This document shows, piece by piece, positions 23,927 to 37,613 of a stretch of DNA of 64,000 bases. The DNA lies in contig NW_026251403.1 of NCBI RefSeq assembly GCF_025118155.1, positions 401,001-465,000 on the forward strand. The letters are read 5' to 3'. Source of the stretch: Cokeromyces recurvatus (Eukaryota; Mucoromycota; Mucoromycetes; Mucorales; Mucoraceae). The first letter of the stretch is position 1. Each line of letters begins with the position of its first letter. A model generated the notes under the pieces. That model saw only the letters and a program-made list of their open reading frames with translations. It was not told where the DNA came from and did no database searches. Made by a program: the position numbers and the translations under genes.

Positions 23927-25409
23927 TTTATTTCTTTCTTTCTTCCCTTCTTTCTTTCTTTCTTTCTTTCATTTTAAATAATAATAAAGATACTACATTT
24001 AAACAAATATTTTATTTATGAATATATATGTATATATATATAACCTCAATAAACACAAAAACTACATACATAATGCTTTTAATTTTTTTTTTTTTTTTGG
24101 CTAGGCCTGAATCAAAAGAAGAGAATAGGAGGATAAAAGTAAGGAAGAAGAAAAGGAGCTGATGAAGAACCCTTTATTTTATTATTATTTTATTTGTGTT
24201 TATTCACTCATTTAATATTGATTTCAGCAAATTTAAGGAAAGACGACGACGACAACAACAACATCCTTCTGTATATAATAGCAAGTAATTGACAAGAGGA
24301 ATATGAAACAAGCTGTTGATGATAACAGTTATATTTAAGAGAAGCCAAGTAGTAATTTAAGCTTTTTTTTTTTTTGATGTAAATGGGAAGTTTATAATAA
24401 TAATAAAAGAGCTAAACTAATGTGGCACTGAGCACACAAAATAATAAACTATAAACAAATGACACGAAATATACCTCAAGCTACATTGAGTTTGAGGGAG
24501 GAGAGGAATGAAGCTATGAGTAAGAAAGATATGCATGTGTATAAATATATAAATAAATATTTTTTTTTGTTTTCGTAAAACGGTATGCTAATTGACTGGA
24601 ACATGAGATCATACTTATAATGCTATTCATATCCAATTAAAACAGTAATAACTGCTTTATATACTGTATTATAGACATTAACTGGGAATGATTTTACTTT
24701 CATATTGTGATTTGTAGCAATCGAATTGAATATAAACCTATAGAATCTCCCTAATCCTATTTTTGATATTTAAGACAGTCCTATTTTTTTATTTTTTTTA
24801 TTTTTTTTTTTTTTAATTGTAAATAGAGTTTATTTATTTACAATTAACACTATTTCAGGAACAATTGAATTATACTTTAAATCATTTGTATATAAAGCAA
24901 AGAAAAGAAACTATAAGGTGATCTTTTTTTTTTCTTTTTTAAGAGTAGAAACTTACACGTTATAAGCCCTTTTTTTTTTCTTCTTCCCCGCATTTCGCCG
25001 CATAATAGCATAAGAATGAATCGTGTAACTTTTTTTAAAAAAAAAATTGTTATCTAAAAAGTCCTTTTTTTTTTTCATAACCCCACACAAATTAACAATA
25101 ATGTGTATCTGTTTCAAGAAGGCTGTTTGTCGTGTGAAATTTATCAAGTTGCTTACGTTATACTTGGATCGTATTTCAATGTGAATTAGTGTGTTACAAG
25201 ATAACAAAAGAGCAGTGTGAATTTTATACATGATTTACACAAATAAAGCAAGTCATATGGATTCGTTATGCACACATACACAAAGCCACCCCCACAAAAA
25301 TAAAATAAAAAAAAAACTATATATAATTAAAAGCTTTATCTTTATTTCTCTCTTTTTTCTTTTCATCTTTTATTTTATATATCTACTTTTTTTTTAAAAT
25401 AAAATAAAA
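23927..25409. other. Intergenic, about 1.5 kb
   Basis: No gene is supported. Microsatellites and homopolymers include CTTT repeats, TA repeats near 24024-24043, and T-runs at 24792-24814 and 25064-25075. A T-run/A-run junction lies at 25029-25046. Confidence 0.6.
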
Positions 25410-27811
25410 ATGACTGTTGAAATTGCTACAACTGATGATAAAGTCTATCCTGTACCAAAAAGATTATTTAAAGATGATCTTCCAAAGCCTTTTATTTCTA
25501 GCTTTCAAGAATATAAAACTAAATGGGAAGAAAGTGTAAATGATCCAAATAAATTCTTTGGCAATGTAAGTTAGATATATGTATATACGAATTGTAAAAT
25601 ATATATTTACGTATTATTATAAGCTTGCTCGTGAATTGTTGTCTTGGTCAAAGCCGTTTGAAACAGTTCAGACTGGAAGCTTTGCTGAAGGGGATATTGC
25701 TTGGTTTTTAGAAGGTGAATTAAATGTAGCTTTTAATTGTGTTGATCGACATGCATTAACTACTCCGGATAAGGTAAAAAAAAAAAGTGATAAGAGAGTC
25801 ATTTATGACTATAATAACATTATATATATTCATATTCATATTCATATACATATACATATTCATATTTATATAGGTCGCTATTATTCATGAAGGGGATGAG
25901 CCTGAAAATGTGCGTAAGATTACTTATCGCGAGTTATTACAACAAGTAAGTCGGGTTGCGAATGTCTTAAAGTCATTGGATGTACGTAAAGGAGATAATG
26001 TAGCCATCTATATGCCCATGGTCCCTGAAGCCGTCTTTGCCATGTTGGCATGTGCTCGTATTGGTGCTGTACATTCAGTTGTCTTTGCTGGTTTCTCCTC
26101 TGATTCACTTCGTGATCGAATCAATGATTGTGGTGCTCGTGTAGTCATGACTGCAGATGAAGGTCGTCGTGGTGGTAAAAACATTGCGACGAAACGTATT
26201 GTAGATGAGGCTCTTAAGGCGACTCCTACAGTAGAACATGTTCTTGTCTTGAGACGTACAGGATCTGCCATTCCTTTTACTGTCGGTCGTGATCTTTGGT
26301 GGCATGAAGAAATGGTCAAAGCTCGACCTTATTGCCCTCCAGTCAATATGAATGCAGAAGATCCTTTATTTTTACTTTATACATCCGGCTCCACAGGTAC
26401 ACCTAAGGGTGTTGTCCATACTACGGGTGGGTATCTTTTAGGTGCTGCATCAACAATAAAATATGTATTTGATTACCATGAAGGAGATATTCATGCATGT
26501 ATGGCAGATGTTGGATGGATTACTGTAAGGCTATAAATATATGTATATACAGATATATATATATATATATAACGAATGATGTATTTATATGTGTGTATGT
26601 TATATTTATATTATATAGGGTCATACTTATATTGTTTATGGACCACTCGCTTTAGGTGCCACAACAGTGTTGTTTGAAAGTACACCTACTTACCCTAATC
26701 CTGCTCGTTTCTGGAGTGTAGTTGAGAAACATAAAGTCACACAATTCTATACTGCACCCACGGCCATTCGTGCCCTTAGACGATTAGGTGATGAATGGGT
26801 ACAAAAAAATGATCTTTCTTCATTACGAGTGATTGGCTCAGTAGGTGAACCGATTAACCCTGAAGCCTGGGAATGGTATAATGAAAAAGTAGGCAAAGGA
26901 CAATGTGCGGTGGTAGATACCTATTGGCAAACAGAGACAGGATCTATCGTGATCACTCCTTTACCTGGTGCTATTGCATCAAAACCAGGATCTGCTACTT
27001 TCCCTTTCTTTGGTATTAAGCCTGCTATTTTGGACCCTGTAAGTGGTAAAGAATTAAAAGGAAATGATGTTACAGGTGTTTTGGCTATTAGTCAACCTTG
27101 GCCCTCATTAGCACGTTCTGTATATAATAATCATCATCGATATCTTGATACCTATTTGCATCAATATAAAGGATACTATTTTACTGGTAAACAAGAAAAA
27201 AAAAACTCTCACTATTGAAATGGATACATGTATAAACTGTTAACATTTGTTTTCAATTAGGTGATGGTGCTACAAGAGATAAAGATGGTTATATTTGGAT
27301 TCGTGGTCGTGTAGATGGTAAATTATCCTACAACATAGATGGCATTCATATAAATAAATAAATAAATAAAAGTAGATACATGTTGTTTACTTACTCATTC
27401 TATTTATTAGATGTTATTAATGTTTCTGGACATCGACTTTCTACATCTGAAATTGAATCAGCTTTAATCTTACATCACTCAGTCGCAGAAGCAGCCGTTG
27501 TTGGAGGACAAGATGATTTAACAGGTCAATGCATTCATGCTTATGCAACTTTGAAACCTAATATTGAAGATTCAGAAGGACTAGATAGAGAATTAGCTCT
27601 TCAAGTTAGAAAAGTCATTGGACCTTTTGCTACTCCTAAACGAATCTATGTCGTTAATGACTTGCCAAAGACACGTTCTGGAAAGATTATGCGTCGTATT
27701 CTTCGAAAGATTGTGAATGGAGAGCAAGATTCATTAGGTGATATTTCAACCTTGGCTGAGCCTGCTATTGTTCCTCATCTGATTGAACGTGTTCATGGAA
27801 AGAAAAAATAA
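25410..27811 (+). CDS. ACS1: Acetyl-CoA synthetase
   Basis: Exons 25410-25565, 25624-25773, 25874-26524, 26619-27186, 27261-27317 and 27411-27811 give 660 aa, normal for the family. The enzyme activates acetate to acetyl-CoA through acetyl-AMP (facA/ACS1 type), needed for growth on C2 carbon sources and for acetyl-CoA supply. The P-loop-like AMP motif [14 protein letters not shown] is at about residues 270-283. The acetate and adenylate pocket includes [31 protein letters not shown] and [10 protein letters not shown]. The C-terminal domain starts at [16 protein letters not shown] and holds the catalytic, regulatory lysine in [11 protein letters not shown] (about K619). All motifs are intact. 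There is no obvious targeting peptide, suggesting a cytosolic or nuclear form. Confidence 0.96.
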
Positions 27812-28084
27812 GCATCTATTACAAATATTTTCTTAAAATAGCATATGTATGTATTACATAAAGAAATAAAGATCTTAAAAATATATGGGAAAAATAATGA
27901 CATTGAGCATGTGATATGTTGTATGGTTTTTTTTTTTTTTTTACCCCGGACTCAAATTATATAGAGCGGGGTTAATGATGAAATAGTCATTGCTACTCCG
28001 CTCGGCATTTTTTTTTTCTTTTATAAAAAAGAGTTCCTTTTTTTTTTTTCTGTAACTGTGTGTGCCTTTTTTTTATTTTTTATA

Positions 28085-29135
28085 ATGTCTAATCCTTTAC
28101 GTATCTTTGTACCTGTTAAGCGTGTTGTTGATTATGGTAAAGAATAAATAAATCTTATTATTAAAAAAAAATAATAATAATAATAATAAAAATAAATTAA
28201 TCAATCAATCTTCCTCTTCTCCGTCCTTTTTTTTTTTTTTGTTAGCTGTCAAGGTTCGAGTTAATGCTGCAAAAACGGATGTCGATCGTAATGTTAAACA
28301 TAGTATGAATCCCTTTGACGAAATTGCAGTAGAAGAAGCAGTTCGTATGAAAGAGAAATCACCCAAGACAGAAGTTGTTGCCATTTCATGTGGTACAGCC
28401 AAGTCTCAAGAGACACTTAGAACCGCTTTAGCTATGGGTGCAGATCGTGCAGTTCATGTTGAAGTCAAAGATGATAGTACATTACAACCTTTAGCAGTAG
28501 CTAAATTATTAAAAGCCTACGCTGAAAAGGAAAATCAAGGACCTGATCTTTTTATTTTGGGTAAACAAGCAATTGATGACGATGCCAATCAAACTGGACA
28601 AATGCTGGCTGGCTTACTTAATTGGCCTCAGGTAAAAAAAGAAAAAAAAAAAAAAAATTCCTTTTTCCCTTTATTTTATTTTTTTTTTCTCACGCTTATT
28701 TTTTTTTTGTGCGCGCAAAGACTACATTTGCTTCCAAAGTAGAAATTAATGGAGGAGAACTTAAAGTAGTTCGTGAAATTGATGGTGGTCTTGAAACAGT
28801 GTCTACTAAATTGCCTGCTATTATTACGACTGATTTACGGTAAAACTAGGATATAAAATTTAAAATAGAGAGAGAGAGAGTAAGATGTTGATATTTTATT
28901 TTATTTTTTTATATGTAAAAGTTTGAATGAACCTCGTTATGCTTCTCTTCCTAACATTATGAAGGCTAAAAAGAAGCCTTTGATTAAATTAACACCTGAG
29001 GAACTTGGTGTTGATATTTCACCTCGTATTGAAACATTAAAAGTGGAAGAGCCTTCTAAACGTGTTGGTGGACGTAAAGTTGAAAATGTAGATGAATTAA
29101 TCGACAAATTACGTAATGAAGCAAAGGTTTTATAG
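28085..29135 (+). CDS. ETFB: Electron transfer flavoprotein beta subunit
   Basis: Exons 28085-28136, 28246-28631, 28721-28839 and 28922-29135 give 256 aa, the usual ETF-beta length. It starts [17 protein letters not shown] and contains [17 protein letters not shown], the nucleotide-binding segment [20 protein letters not shown], and the recognition-loop region [20 protein letters not shown], which in mammals docks onto acyl-CoA dehydrogenases. ETF is the mitochondrial matrix electron carrier from fatty-acid and amino-acid dehydrogenases to ETF-ubiquinone oxidoreductase. As in other ETF-beta proteins, the import information is internal and no long cleavable presequence is seen. Secure. Confidence 0.95.
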
Positions 29136-30532
29136 AAAGATTTATTATTAAAGACAACAAAAAATGATTATTTTTCTCTTGATATTTTGTTTGATCTTTG
29201 ATTGGAGGAATCATGGTCATAGTCGTGGTTATTTGAATATACAATCGACAGTGACGCGAATAATTTATCTAAAATGCTATAATAAAGTGAATGCTCTTCA
29301 TAAGGATAATTATTATAAGGCATCCCATTTATATATATCTTCTTTATGATTGATAAACATGATGAATGACTTTAAAAGCTTCAATACATGAGTGTGTGGG
29401 TGGGAGTGTTTAAAGCTGAATTCTAGATTTGTACATAAAGATGACAGCAGCCATAACATCATGAACTTGAGTTAAAAAAAAACAACACTATTCACAAGAG
29501 AGAGAGAGAGAGAGAGAGTAGCATAGAATACTGACATAACAGCTAGTAATCAATCACAAATATGAATATAATAAGCTAGAGTTTAATAGAATAAATGCTT
29601 TAAAAGAATGAATCGCGTTCCTTCCTCACTTGGGCAAGAATGCTACTTCCAGCTTATAATAATAAAAATCAAGTCCCCCATCCTATTTCTCGTCCAAGTG
29701 GCCATTGCTCTCTAGGATCTATATAAATATACAACACGTTCCAATTCTGTGTTTTCTAAACTAGTGTGTGTTTTAAGAAAAAAAGAAAAGAAAAGAAAAG
29801 CTTGATCATGAGTGTGTATGATACGATGACGCAATTAAAAGAGACATGGTCAACAACCAAAGTCTAACCCCCTTGATGAAGAAGGGAATCCTCACTTGCT
29901 TAAGCCAAATAAATAAATGAATAAATCCCTTTCCTTCTTTCATTTTATGACTATTAACAACTCCAACAGAGGGATAACAAACATAGTATAGACCTATTTA
30001 ATAATCTTGTTTTACCTGTTGAATCATACGCTTACGTACATTCTTTGTTGTCCAACCAGAAGCACATTTTCATAAAGCCTTTGGATTTTTATGTATGAAT
30101 CAAAGCTTTTATATCTGTATTTACCAGGTAATCTTTTTTTTTTTCATCCATTACTGTTAAATTGTCTTAAAATTGAAGTTTCCTATACATATGAATGTAT
30201 ATTTATATACTTTATTATTGTTATAAACGAAGATTATTAGCATTCTCCTAATGTTGATTATCCTTTATCTGATCTGTATAAAATGATATTTTATATGAGT
30301 ATTTATATTTATATTTCTTTGCTTGATGATAGTACAATAATAGCCATGCCAGAGAAACATATGTATTGGTTTATAACAAATAATAATTACTATTATTTCT
30401 TTGTACAGTTAGTAGGGATATATTATAGAATGATAAAGATGCGGAATAATAAAAAAGAAAAGAAAAAAAAAAGGAAGAATTGAATATGTATAAAAAGAGA
30501 GTGTGGATATGGAGAAAGGTGATAATACATGT
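29136..30532. other. Convergent intergenic region, about 1.4 kb
   Basis: Lies between the 3' ends of ETFB (+) and the LIM-binding gene (-). It contains a (GA)n tract at about 29499-29518 and AT-rich DNA. Short reading frames here look random. No RNA gene is recognised. Confidence 0.55.
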
Positions 30533-32400
30533 TTACTTCATTTTTTTTCTTGGTATTGTTGACTGTTTTGTATCATTGTTTGATATACTTTTTCGTTTCC
30601 CTATATAAGTGAAGTTATAATAAAGGAATGCATCTTTTTTTTTTCTTTTTTTTTTCTTTTTTTTTTCTTTTTTTTTTCACTTACGCGACACTGGACTTTG
30701 TGGCGAAAATTGATCAGGATAGGAAGATGCTGTTTGCTGTTGTTGTCTTGATTGTTTTGTTGATTGTTTATTAGTAGGACTCGTTTGATTACTACCTAAT
30801 CTACCTTGTTGTAATTGTGGGCTTTGTCTTGACGCTGGTGGACGGAAAGGAGAAGTTGCTTGTTGTTGAAGTTGTTGAAATAATTGTTGTTGTTGCCTTA
30901 AAGCTGCCTGTTGTTGAAGTGGTGTCATGGTAGTTTGCTGATTATGTCCTTTTTGTGTTTTTACAATAGGAGATCCTACTGATGTATTATTATTACTCAT
31001 ATTTACTTTATTATCTATTAATTGAGTTTTTTATGTTTTAAAATTTAAAAATAGCTCTTTTTTTTTTTTAAAAAAAAACATTTTACCTTCATCTTCATGT
31101 TTTAAAATTGATCTACGTGTATGATCAAGTATAATAGCACCCATACTATCTATAATAAAGTTTTAGAAAAGAAAATAAAAAGGTTATATTGAATAAGTGT
31201 ACCTTTTGCCGTTGTTTCTGTAACCAGAGAGTGAAACATAATTTCATCTGCTTCACAAACAAGATCAGCATTCTATGTAGAATTAAAGTTTAGTAAAATG
31301 AAAAAAAAAAATAAAAAAATAAAAATAAAATAAAATAAAGATGTAATAACTTACTTGCAAGTAATTTACTACACGAGAAGGTAAATACCATTTTGATATG
31401 GGTGATTCAGGTATAACTGATTGCGTTTTTTTCTTAGAATTTGGAATTGGACCCGTTTTTATATTTGATTTAGACACGTATTCTTCATGGTTCTTACATT
31501 TAAAATCCATATGATTAATTTTCCAGACACCAGCTGATGTTCTTAAAAATTGAGCCCATAAAGGACCCGTATTGATGACCTTAAAGGAATAGGATCATTA
31601 TAAATAAGTACATACATGAGAGATGTAAGCCATTTTCTTTTCTTTTTTTTTTTTTTTTTTTCTTTTTTAATTACCAAAGTGCCATTTTCATAACGATGAA
31701 GCAAACTTGCACGAGGGCATTCTACATGCATTACACCATCTGCTAATATATATTCTTCTGTCTTTCCTAACGTCATTTGAATAGATTTGACTCCACAAAG
31801 ATATTGAACTTGAAAAAATCCAGCTATTGTAGGTGTAGTCATTTCTGATAATAATATGAATAGTAATATGGTTATGAATAAAAGAAATATATATAAAAGG
31901 TCTATTTATTACCAAATGATTTTTTTTCATCATCTTCCGTATTACTTAATTCAAATACTAAATGACTTTCTGGAGTAAAGAAATTATCTGTAAAATTGAC
32001 CCAATGTTTATAATCCACTGCCTAATAATAATAATAATAATAATCAAAATAATAATAATGATGATAATGATAAAGTATGAAAATACCTCAGTTGGGCTTG
32101 GAGTTAACTGTTCAACAAATTGAATTAACCGAAGTACAGCTTGACCACTTGTATGAATTCTAATAATATGATGAATTATTTAGAGCCCCAGGCATTTTTT
32201 ATTTATTTAATTGTTATATTTACGATTCTAAAGCAGCAATAGTTTGAGGATCTATTTTTATTGGTAAAATAGCTGGTGTAGTATTCGTTGATTGGGGTGT
32301 ACTTGTAGGTGTTTGTTGTTGTGATTGACGTCGCTGTTGTTGTTGTTGTTGTTGCTGTTGCTGTTGTTGATGTTGCTGTTGTTGCTGTTGCTGTTGTTGC

Positions 32401-32431
<31 letters not shown>

Positions 32432-32759
32432 GCTGCTGCTGCTGATGAAACTGTTGTTGTAATTGTTGCTGTTGTTGTAATAAATGTTGTTGAATAAGTT
32501 GCTGTTGATGTTGTTGTAATTGTTGAGGAGTTAATTTCTGTTGATGTTGTTGTAATTGTTGAGGAGTTAATTTCTGTTGTTGCAACATTTGTTGTTGCAT
32601 CATTTGTTTTTGAGCTATAAGTTGTCTCTGTCTAAATATATTTTGAGCTTGTTGTTGTTGTTGCAAAAATGCTTGTGATGGACTTGCAGTAGGTGGTTGG
32701 TTAGTAGATAAACCAACAAGTTGTACTGTTGTGTCTGAAGAAGGAAGAGCTGTAGACAT
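30533..32759 (-). CDS. LIM-domain-binding transcription cofactor (Ldb1/PtaB/Mfg1-like)
   Basis: Nine minus-strand exons: 32759-32224, 32159-32087, 32021-31913, 31844-31675, 31579-31355, 31272-31203, 31149-31087, 31014-30685 and 30600-30533 (547 aa). The N-terminal exon has a long Gln/His-rich tract (about residues 100-145). The central LIM-bind domain covers LRLIQFVEQLTP, DYKHWVNFTDNFFTP, LCGVKSIQMTLG and INTGPLWAQFLRTSAGVWKI. The last part is Gln-rich and ends in a basic tail (KRKSIS...PRKKMK). The final 68-nt exon is inferred: the perfect donor GTAAGT at 30684, an AG at 30601-30602 and a kept frame support it. Without it the protein stops two codons later. In fungi such proteins act with SomA/Flo8-type factors in adhesion, morphogenesis and development. 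Confidence 0.85.
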
Positions 32760-33633
32760 TATATAGAAATGGATATATTCTTCTTCTTCTTTATAAATAT
32801 AAAAATGGTATCCAAAGAATAAATAAAGTGGAGAAGAAAATGAAAGAAAAAGGAAAAAATAGAATTAAGTTTTTTTAAAATCTTTTTTTTTTATATACAT
32901 ATTATTATTTATTATTATTATTTCAGTCGGCTCTTTTATAATAAAAAAAAATAAATAACGTGTGTGTGTGTATATGAATGAATACATATTCAACTATTTT
33001 AATCATGATTACTGCTGCCGCCAATTTACATTTAACATGGATGGCTTAATCAACACTATGAGAATCAATATTTTTCTTTTTATAAATATAAGCTTTTCAT
33101 GATAAAGAGAAATGACAATGTTGTATATGATTACTTAATAATAAAGGAGATATTATTAAGTTAAAAGGGGGGAATGGCGCATCATAAACTACTGCTAATA
33201 CAATCTTGTTGTTTTATTATAAAAATAGAAAAAAAATTTTTTTTTTATTTGTTGAGTCAATGATATTATGCCGATTTAATAACACAGTTTTATATGCAAG
33301 AAGAAGTCTACTATGTGTATATTATTTACTTGTGTGGACTCAACCCGTCCAAATAATAAAATGGAATCATTTTTTTTTAATACTCAGATAGTTAACTATT
33401 TCTACTAAGGTGGTGTGTTAACATAAATCATCATTTACTAAAGTTTGACCGTCACAGAATGGGTCTTATGTTCACGAAGAAAAGTATAAAAGAGGAACTT
33501 TTTTTTTTTTTTTTTTTTTTGTAACCTTACGTAGTGGAGAATCTTTTATTTTACTATCTTTGAGAATTTGATATTTTTTTGAAGATCAATATTGATGTGA
33601 GACATCTTTTTCAATTAGGAACAAGGGAGTTTT

Positions 33634-33673
<40 letters not shown>

Positions 33674-34097
33674 TGTATATGTGTATATGCATATACATAT
33701 TTTCTCAGCTTCTATCTTTTTTTTTTTTTTTTTTTTTTTTTTGTTTTTGTTTTAGTGCTCAGAGTTAATAAAGCTAGACAAATTTTTCAATAAAGTCAAT
33801 ACTTAAATTATACAAATATAGGATGGATGTAGGTAGAAAGCTAGTATCATTTAAACATATAAATAAATAAATAATAAAAGCTTATTTGACTTGGAAAAAG
33901 GCGAGATGATTAGATTGAAGGCTTTATATATCTGGACTAAAGGAGAGAAAGAAAGTATTCAAGTCTTGTATTGTATTTGTTAATTTATCATTTACATTTA
34001 CTCTACTAGTATCTTTATTTTATTTAAAAAGAATTGTACATAAGCGTTCTTTCCTTAATAAGATAGATGAAATAATGAAACCTTATCTAGATATAAG
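32760..34097. other. Intergenic, about 1.3 kb
   Basis: Contains T-runs at about 33500-33522 and 33719-33742 and a long A-run at 33637-33670. No gene is seen. Confidence 0.6.
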
Positions 34098-37000
34098 CTA
34101 TTTATTACCTAACCAGCTTGTTGGAAATCTATTCGCTATCTCATCAGGGCTTGACTGGTGGTGAGGTAGTCCCAAAAGATCTGTAGTAAAAAGTGAATTT
34201 AGTCCTAAACTTGATCTTTTCTTCTTTCTAACGATGTATTCTAAAGCAGGTGATGCTTGAGATCTTCTAACAGTTCCTACACTTTGTGAGGCTCTTAATA
34301 AAGGAAATGACGATGATTGATCTGCTGTTGTGCCATGAGTAGTATGTGTTGATCTTCGCTTTGCAAAATGGTTATCCACCTTAGCTGTGGATCTTGTAGT
34401 AGGGAAACTAGATGAAGGTCCATAACGATCTATACTCTTTTGGCATTGAACTACGGATTCATCTTTGTCAACCACTGTAGGAACAGAGGGTACTCTCTTG
34501 GGCTTGGATCTGGAATAGGCTGATGCTGTTGTACATATTTCACTTGTACTAAAACGCGTATGAAAAGGCCTATAAGAGGGTACAAGATTGGAAGATTGAT
34601 CAGGAATATTTTCTGGGCGTTTTTGAAAGATATTGGATAATAACCAGGAAAGAGGTCCATGGTAGCTTGTACTTTCTTTCATCGTACGCTGCTGTATCTG
34701 GAGTTGTTGTTTTCCTAAAGCTTCTTCCTTCAGTCGAATATCATTCTTTTCAATCTTCTTTACATAATCGACTTGTAAATCATTGAGTGTCATCTTAAGT
34801 TGACTGATCTCCTTCAGCATCTCTTGTACAACACCCATCAGTGGGAAAAAGTCGGCCATAGAGACATCGTGGATCCATAATTCCTGCTTTACATCCTCGA
34901 TCCATAAAAACTGCATCTTAAGATGATCTATATCCGTTATAATATTTTCAATAATTGAATTACTCATATTACTTAATTCGAATATATCAAAGGCGCGTCG
35001 AAGCTGTCGATTTAAGGTTCTTGTCTCTGTTTGATTTATTCTTTTCAACATATTCACTATTTGATGATGCAGTTGATGAAATGGCGATAAACTAAAATCT
35101 ACACTATGTGAAGTTGTTGTTGTTGTAGATGAAATAGAGGGTGACAGGATAGTATGCTGCTATATAAAGCTGTTAATGAAATAGAATATATACCAATACA
35201 TACGTATATATATATATATATATATCACCTCTTCAATTTTATTTTTCGGTAAAATAGCTTCTTCAATAGCTTTTTTACCCTTTACATCATCATAATGCAT
35301 CATAGTAGAAGAAGAAGATGATTTATCGATAATAGACTGATTTACACTATTCCCTGTTTTAGTGGGTATTATTCGTTTCAATCGAGAGGAAGACAGTATC
35401 CGTTCATCATTCGCTTGTGGAGCTGACATACTCATCCAACTGACATTATTATTTGAATTCATTTTCTCTTTTACATCATCATCTTCTTCTCCCTCTTCTT
35501 CTTCTTCTTCTTTATCTATCTTGTTATTATTTCTATATTCTACTAATAAATCAGTACAGTCAAGTAGGTCCACTTTTAATTTATTGTTTGCAGATACCAG
35601 CTCTTTAATGAGTTCAATAAGGTAATTTTGATTATTATTATTATTATTGGGTATTTGTAATTCAGCTGCAGAATGAGGTAAAAGCAAAGCATTTGTAAGC
35701 TGCAAATAATGTATATATACATATATGTTTCCAGTAAATATATCATCATTATTAATAAAAGATATGAAAATATATATATAATAAGACGCTACATACAATT
35801 ATACCTTTAATACCTCTTTACGTAACTTTTCATTTGACTCTTTTAACCAAACTACATCAAGTTGAAATTCCTTTGTTATACTCATTTCTTGTTGCTCTAC
35901 TTTGAGTTTTTCATATGCAATGCTGACTGTCTCTATGTAAGAATTATCTTAATATAGGATAATCATGCATATATATATAGATAGATAAGAGGCCATATAT
36001 GTATAGAGTCATTTACCATATTTTGATTTTAGTTTTCTGAGTTTAGATTCCAGCATGAGTTCTGCTCTCCTTGAAATAGCCAACTCTTGCTTTACATCTT
36101 CCAACTAAAATAATAATAGATATTTACATGATATCCCTCTTTAGGATGATGATTACTACTACTACTACTACTACCTTTGAATTTAGAATATCTTCTTGTA
36201 TATCTGCTTGTCTTGCCATAAGTTTAAATACTCTTAGCTTTTCCACTTCATTTATATAATTTTTTAGTTCAGCACTAAGCTTTAAACATCTGTTATTACA
36301 TGTATCCAAATCTAAAGTAGTTTCATCAAGCGTCTTTATTAAAAAAAAAAAAAAGGAAAAGAGAAAATAAAAGAAAAAGAAACAGATTAGATGATATATA
36401 TATATCATGTTACTTGTCTTCTTACTTTTTGTGTCTTTTGATATTCCCAAATTGATTTCATTTTTTCTTCAAGATAGATTTGCTTTAAATTATCAGATTC
36501 GATCAAACCCTGTTCTAATTGTCGAGTTTTTTCTTGTAATAATTCAATCTTTATATGTATGTATCCCATTATTAAATAAATGTATGTACGTATGTATGTG
36601 TAGTTTGATTACCTCTTGTTCAAGTCGATTCTTTACAATACTAGATTCAGCTACATAATGTTCATGTTTTTGTAATAAACTTTGTCCAATCACTTTGTTA
36701 TTATACATTAAGGGTAAAGAAAAAAAAAGAAAAAGAAAAAGAAAAAGGAAAGAAAAGTAATTTATTCTCTCTCTCTTTTTTTTTTTTTTTTTTTTATTAT
36801 TATTATTATTATTTCCCGTACCTGCTGCTAAACGAATATCATTTTCTAATTTTTGAATATGTTTCGAGATGAATTCATGATTTTTACAATCATTTTGATG
36901 ACAGCATTGACACATATCAAACAAGTTATCGTCACTCTCTTGGGAACTACTGTTTTTCGAAAGCCAATCCTGTAATGATTCCTCTATGGATGGCATAACG

Positions 37001-37107
37001 GTAGTGGTAGGATCACTATCCAAAACTGAGTCAAAAGAATTGAAATAAACTGTATTGTCTCGGTTATTATTCAAGCGCATACGGGATTTTTGTCTATTTA
37101 TCGACAT
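34098..37107 (-). CDS. Large coiled-coil protein with N-terminal Cys/His cluster, function unknown
   Basis: Eight minus-strand exons: 37107-36822, 36692-36613, 36548-36426, 36333-36175, 36104-36017, 35932-35805, 35699-35229 and 35159-34098 (798 aa). All junctions keep frame; one donor is GTGATA. Residues about 68-80 hold MCQCCHQNDCKNHEF, a Cys/His cluster that may bind metal. Long heptad-rich helices follow (about 85-330: LEQGLIESDNLKQIYLEEKM; NYINEVEKLRVFKLMARQAD). Next come a Glu-rich and Asn-rich acidic region, a second helical block (DIDHLKMQFLWIEDVKQELW, MLKEISQLKMTLNDL) and a Ser/Arg-rich basic tail. I do not recognise the family. The pattern (coiled coils plus a disordered basic tail) fits a scaffold, for example at the cytoskeleton or septum, but this is inference. 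Confidence 0.8.
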
Positions 37108-37564
37108 TACTCTAATAAATGGCTGCAACTATTACAAGAAAGAAAGAGTATGAGAGAGAAAGGGAAAAAAAGGGGGAGAGGGGAAAGAATGAAAAAAAAG
37201 GGAAGGAAAAGGCCTGTCGCCTTTTGAATTTTTATCCTTTTATTGCAGTTTCTTAAAATAATTGTTCCCTTCTTCTAATGATTCATATCAGTGACTTTTC
37301 TGTCGAGTTAGAACTAAAGTATTGAAGAGTAAACTAGCAGATAGTATTTAAAAAACTTCGAATTATATTATTGCATATACGTCAGCTTTTTATAAGTTTA
37401 TTTAATAATTTATGATATTGATATGAACTGGATTTTTTATTTTATTTTATTTTATTTTTTTTCAAAACATAGTTTATTTGGACTCTTAATTAATTCTTGG
37501 TGAAAAGTGTCAAAGTAATCAAATTAAGTTATCGTTGGCAATTCTCTTTAACATTCCTACCAAG

Positions 37565-37613
<49 letters not shown>

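Noticed and set aside
29600..29740. GC-richer island that might be a tRNA or small RNA
   Set aside because: I could not form a cloverleaf or find box A/B or snoRNA boxes.
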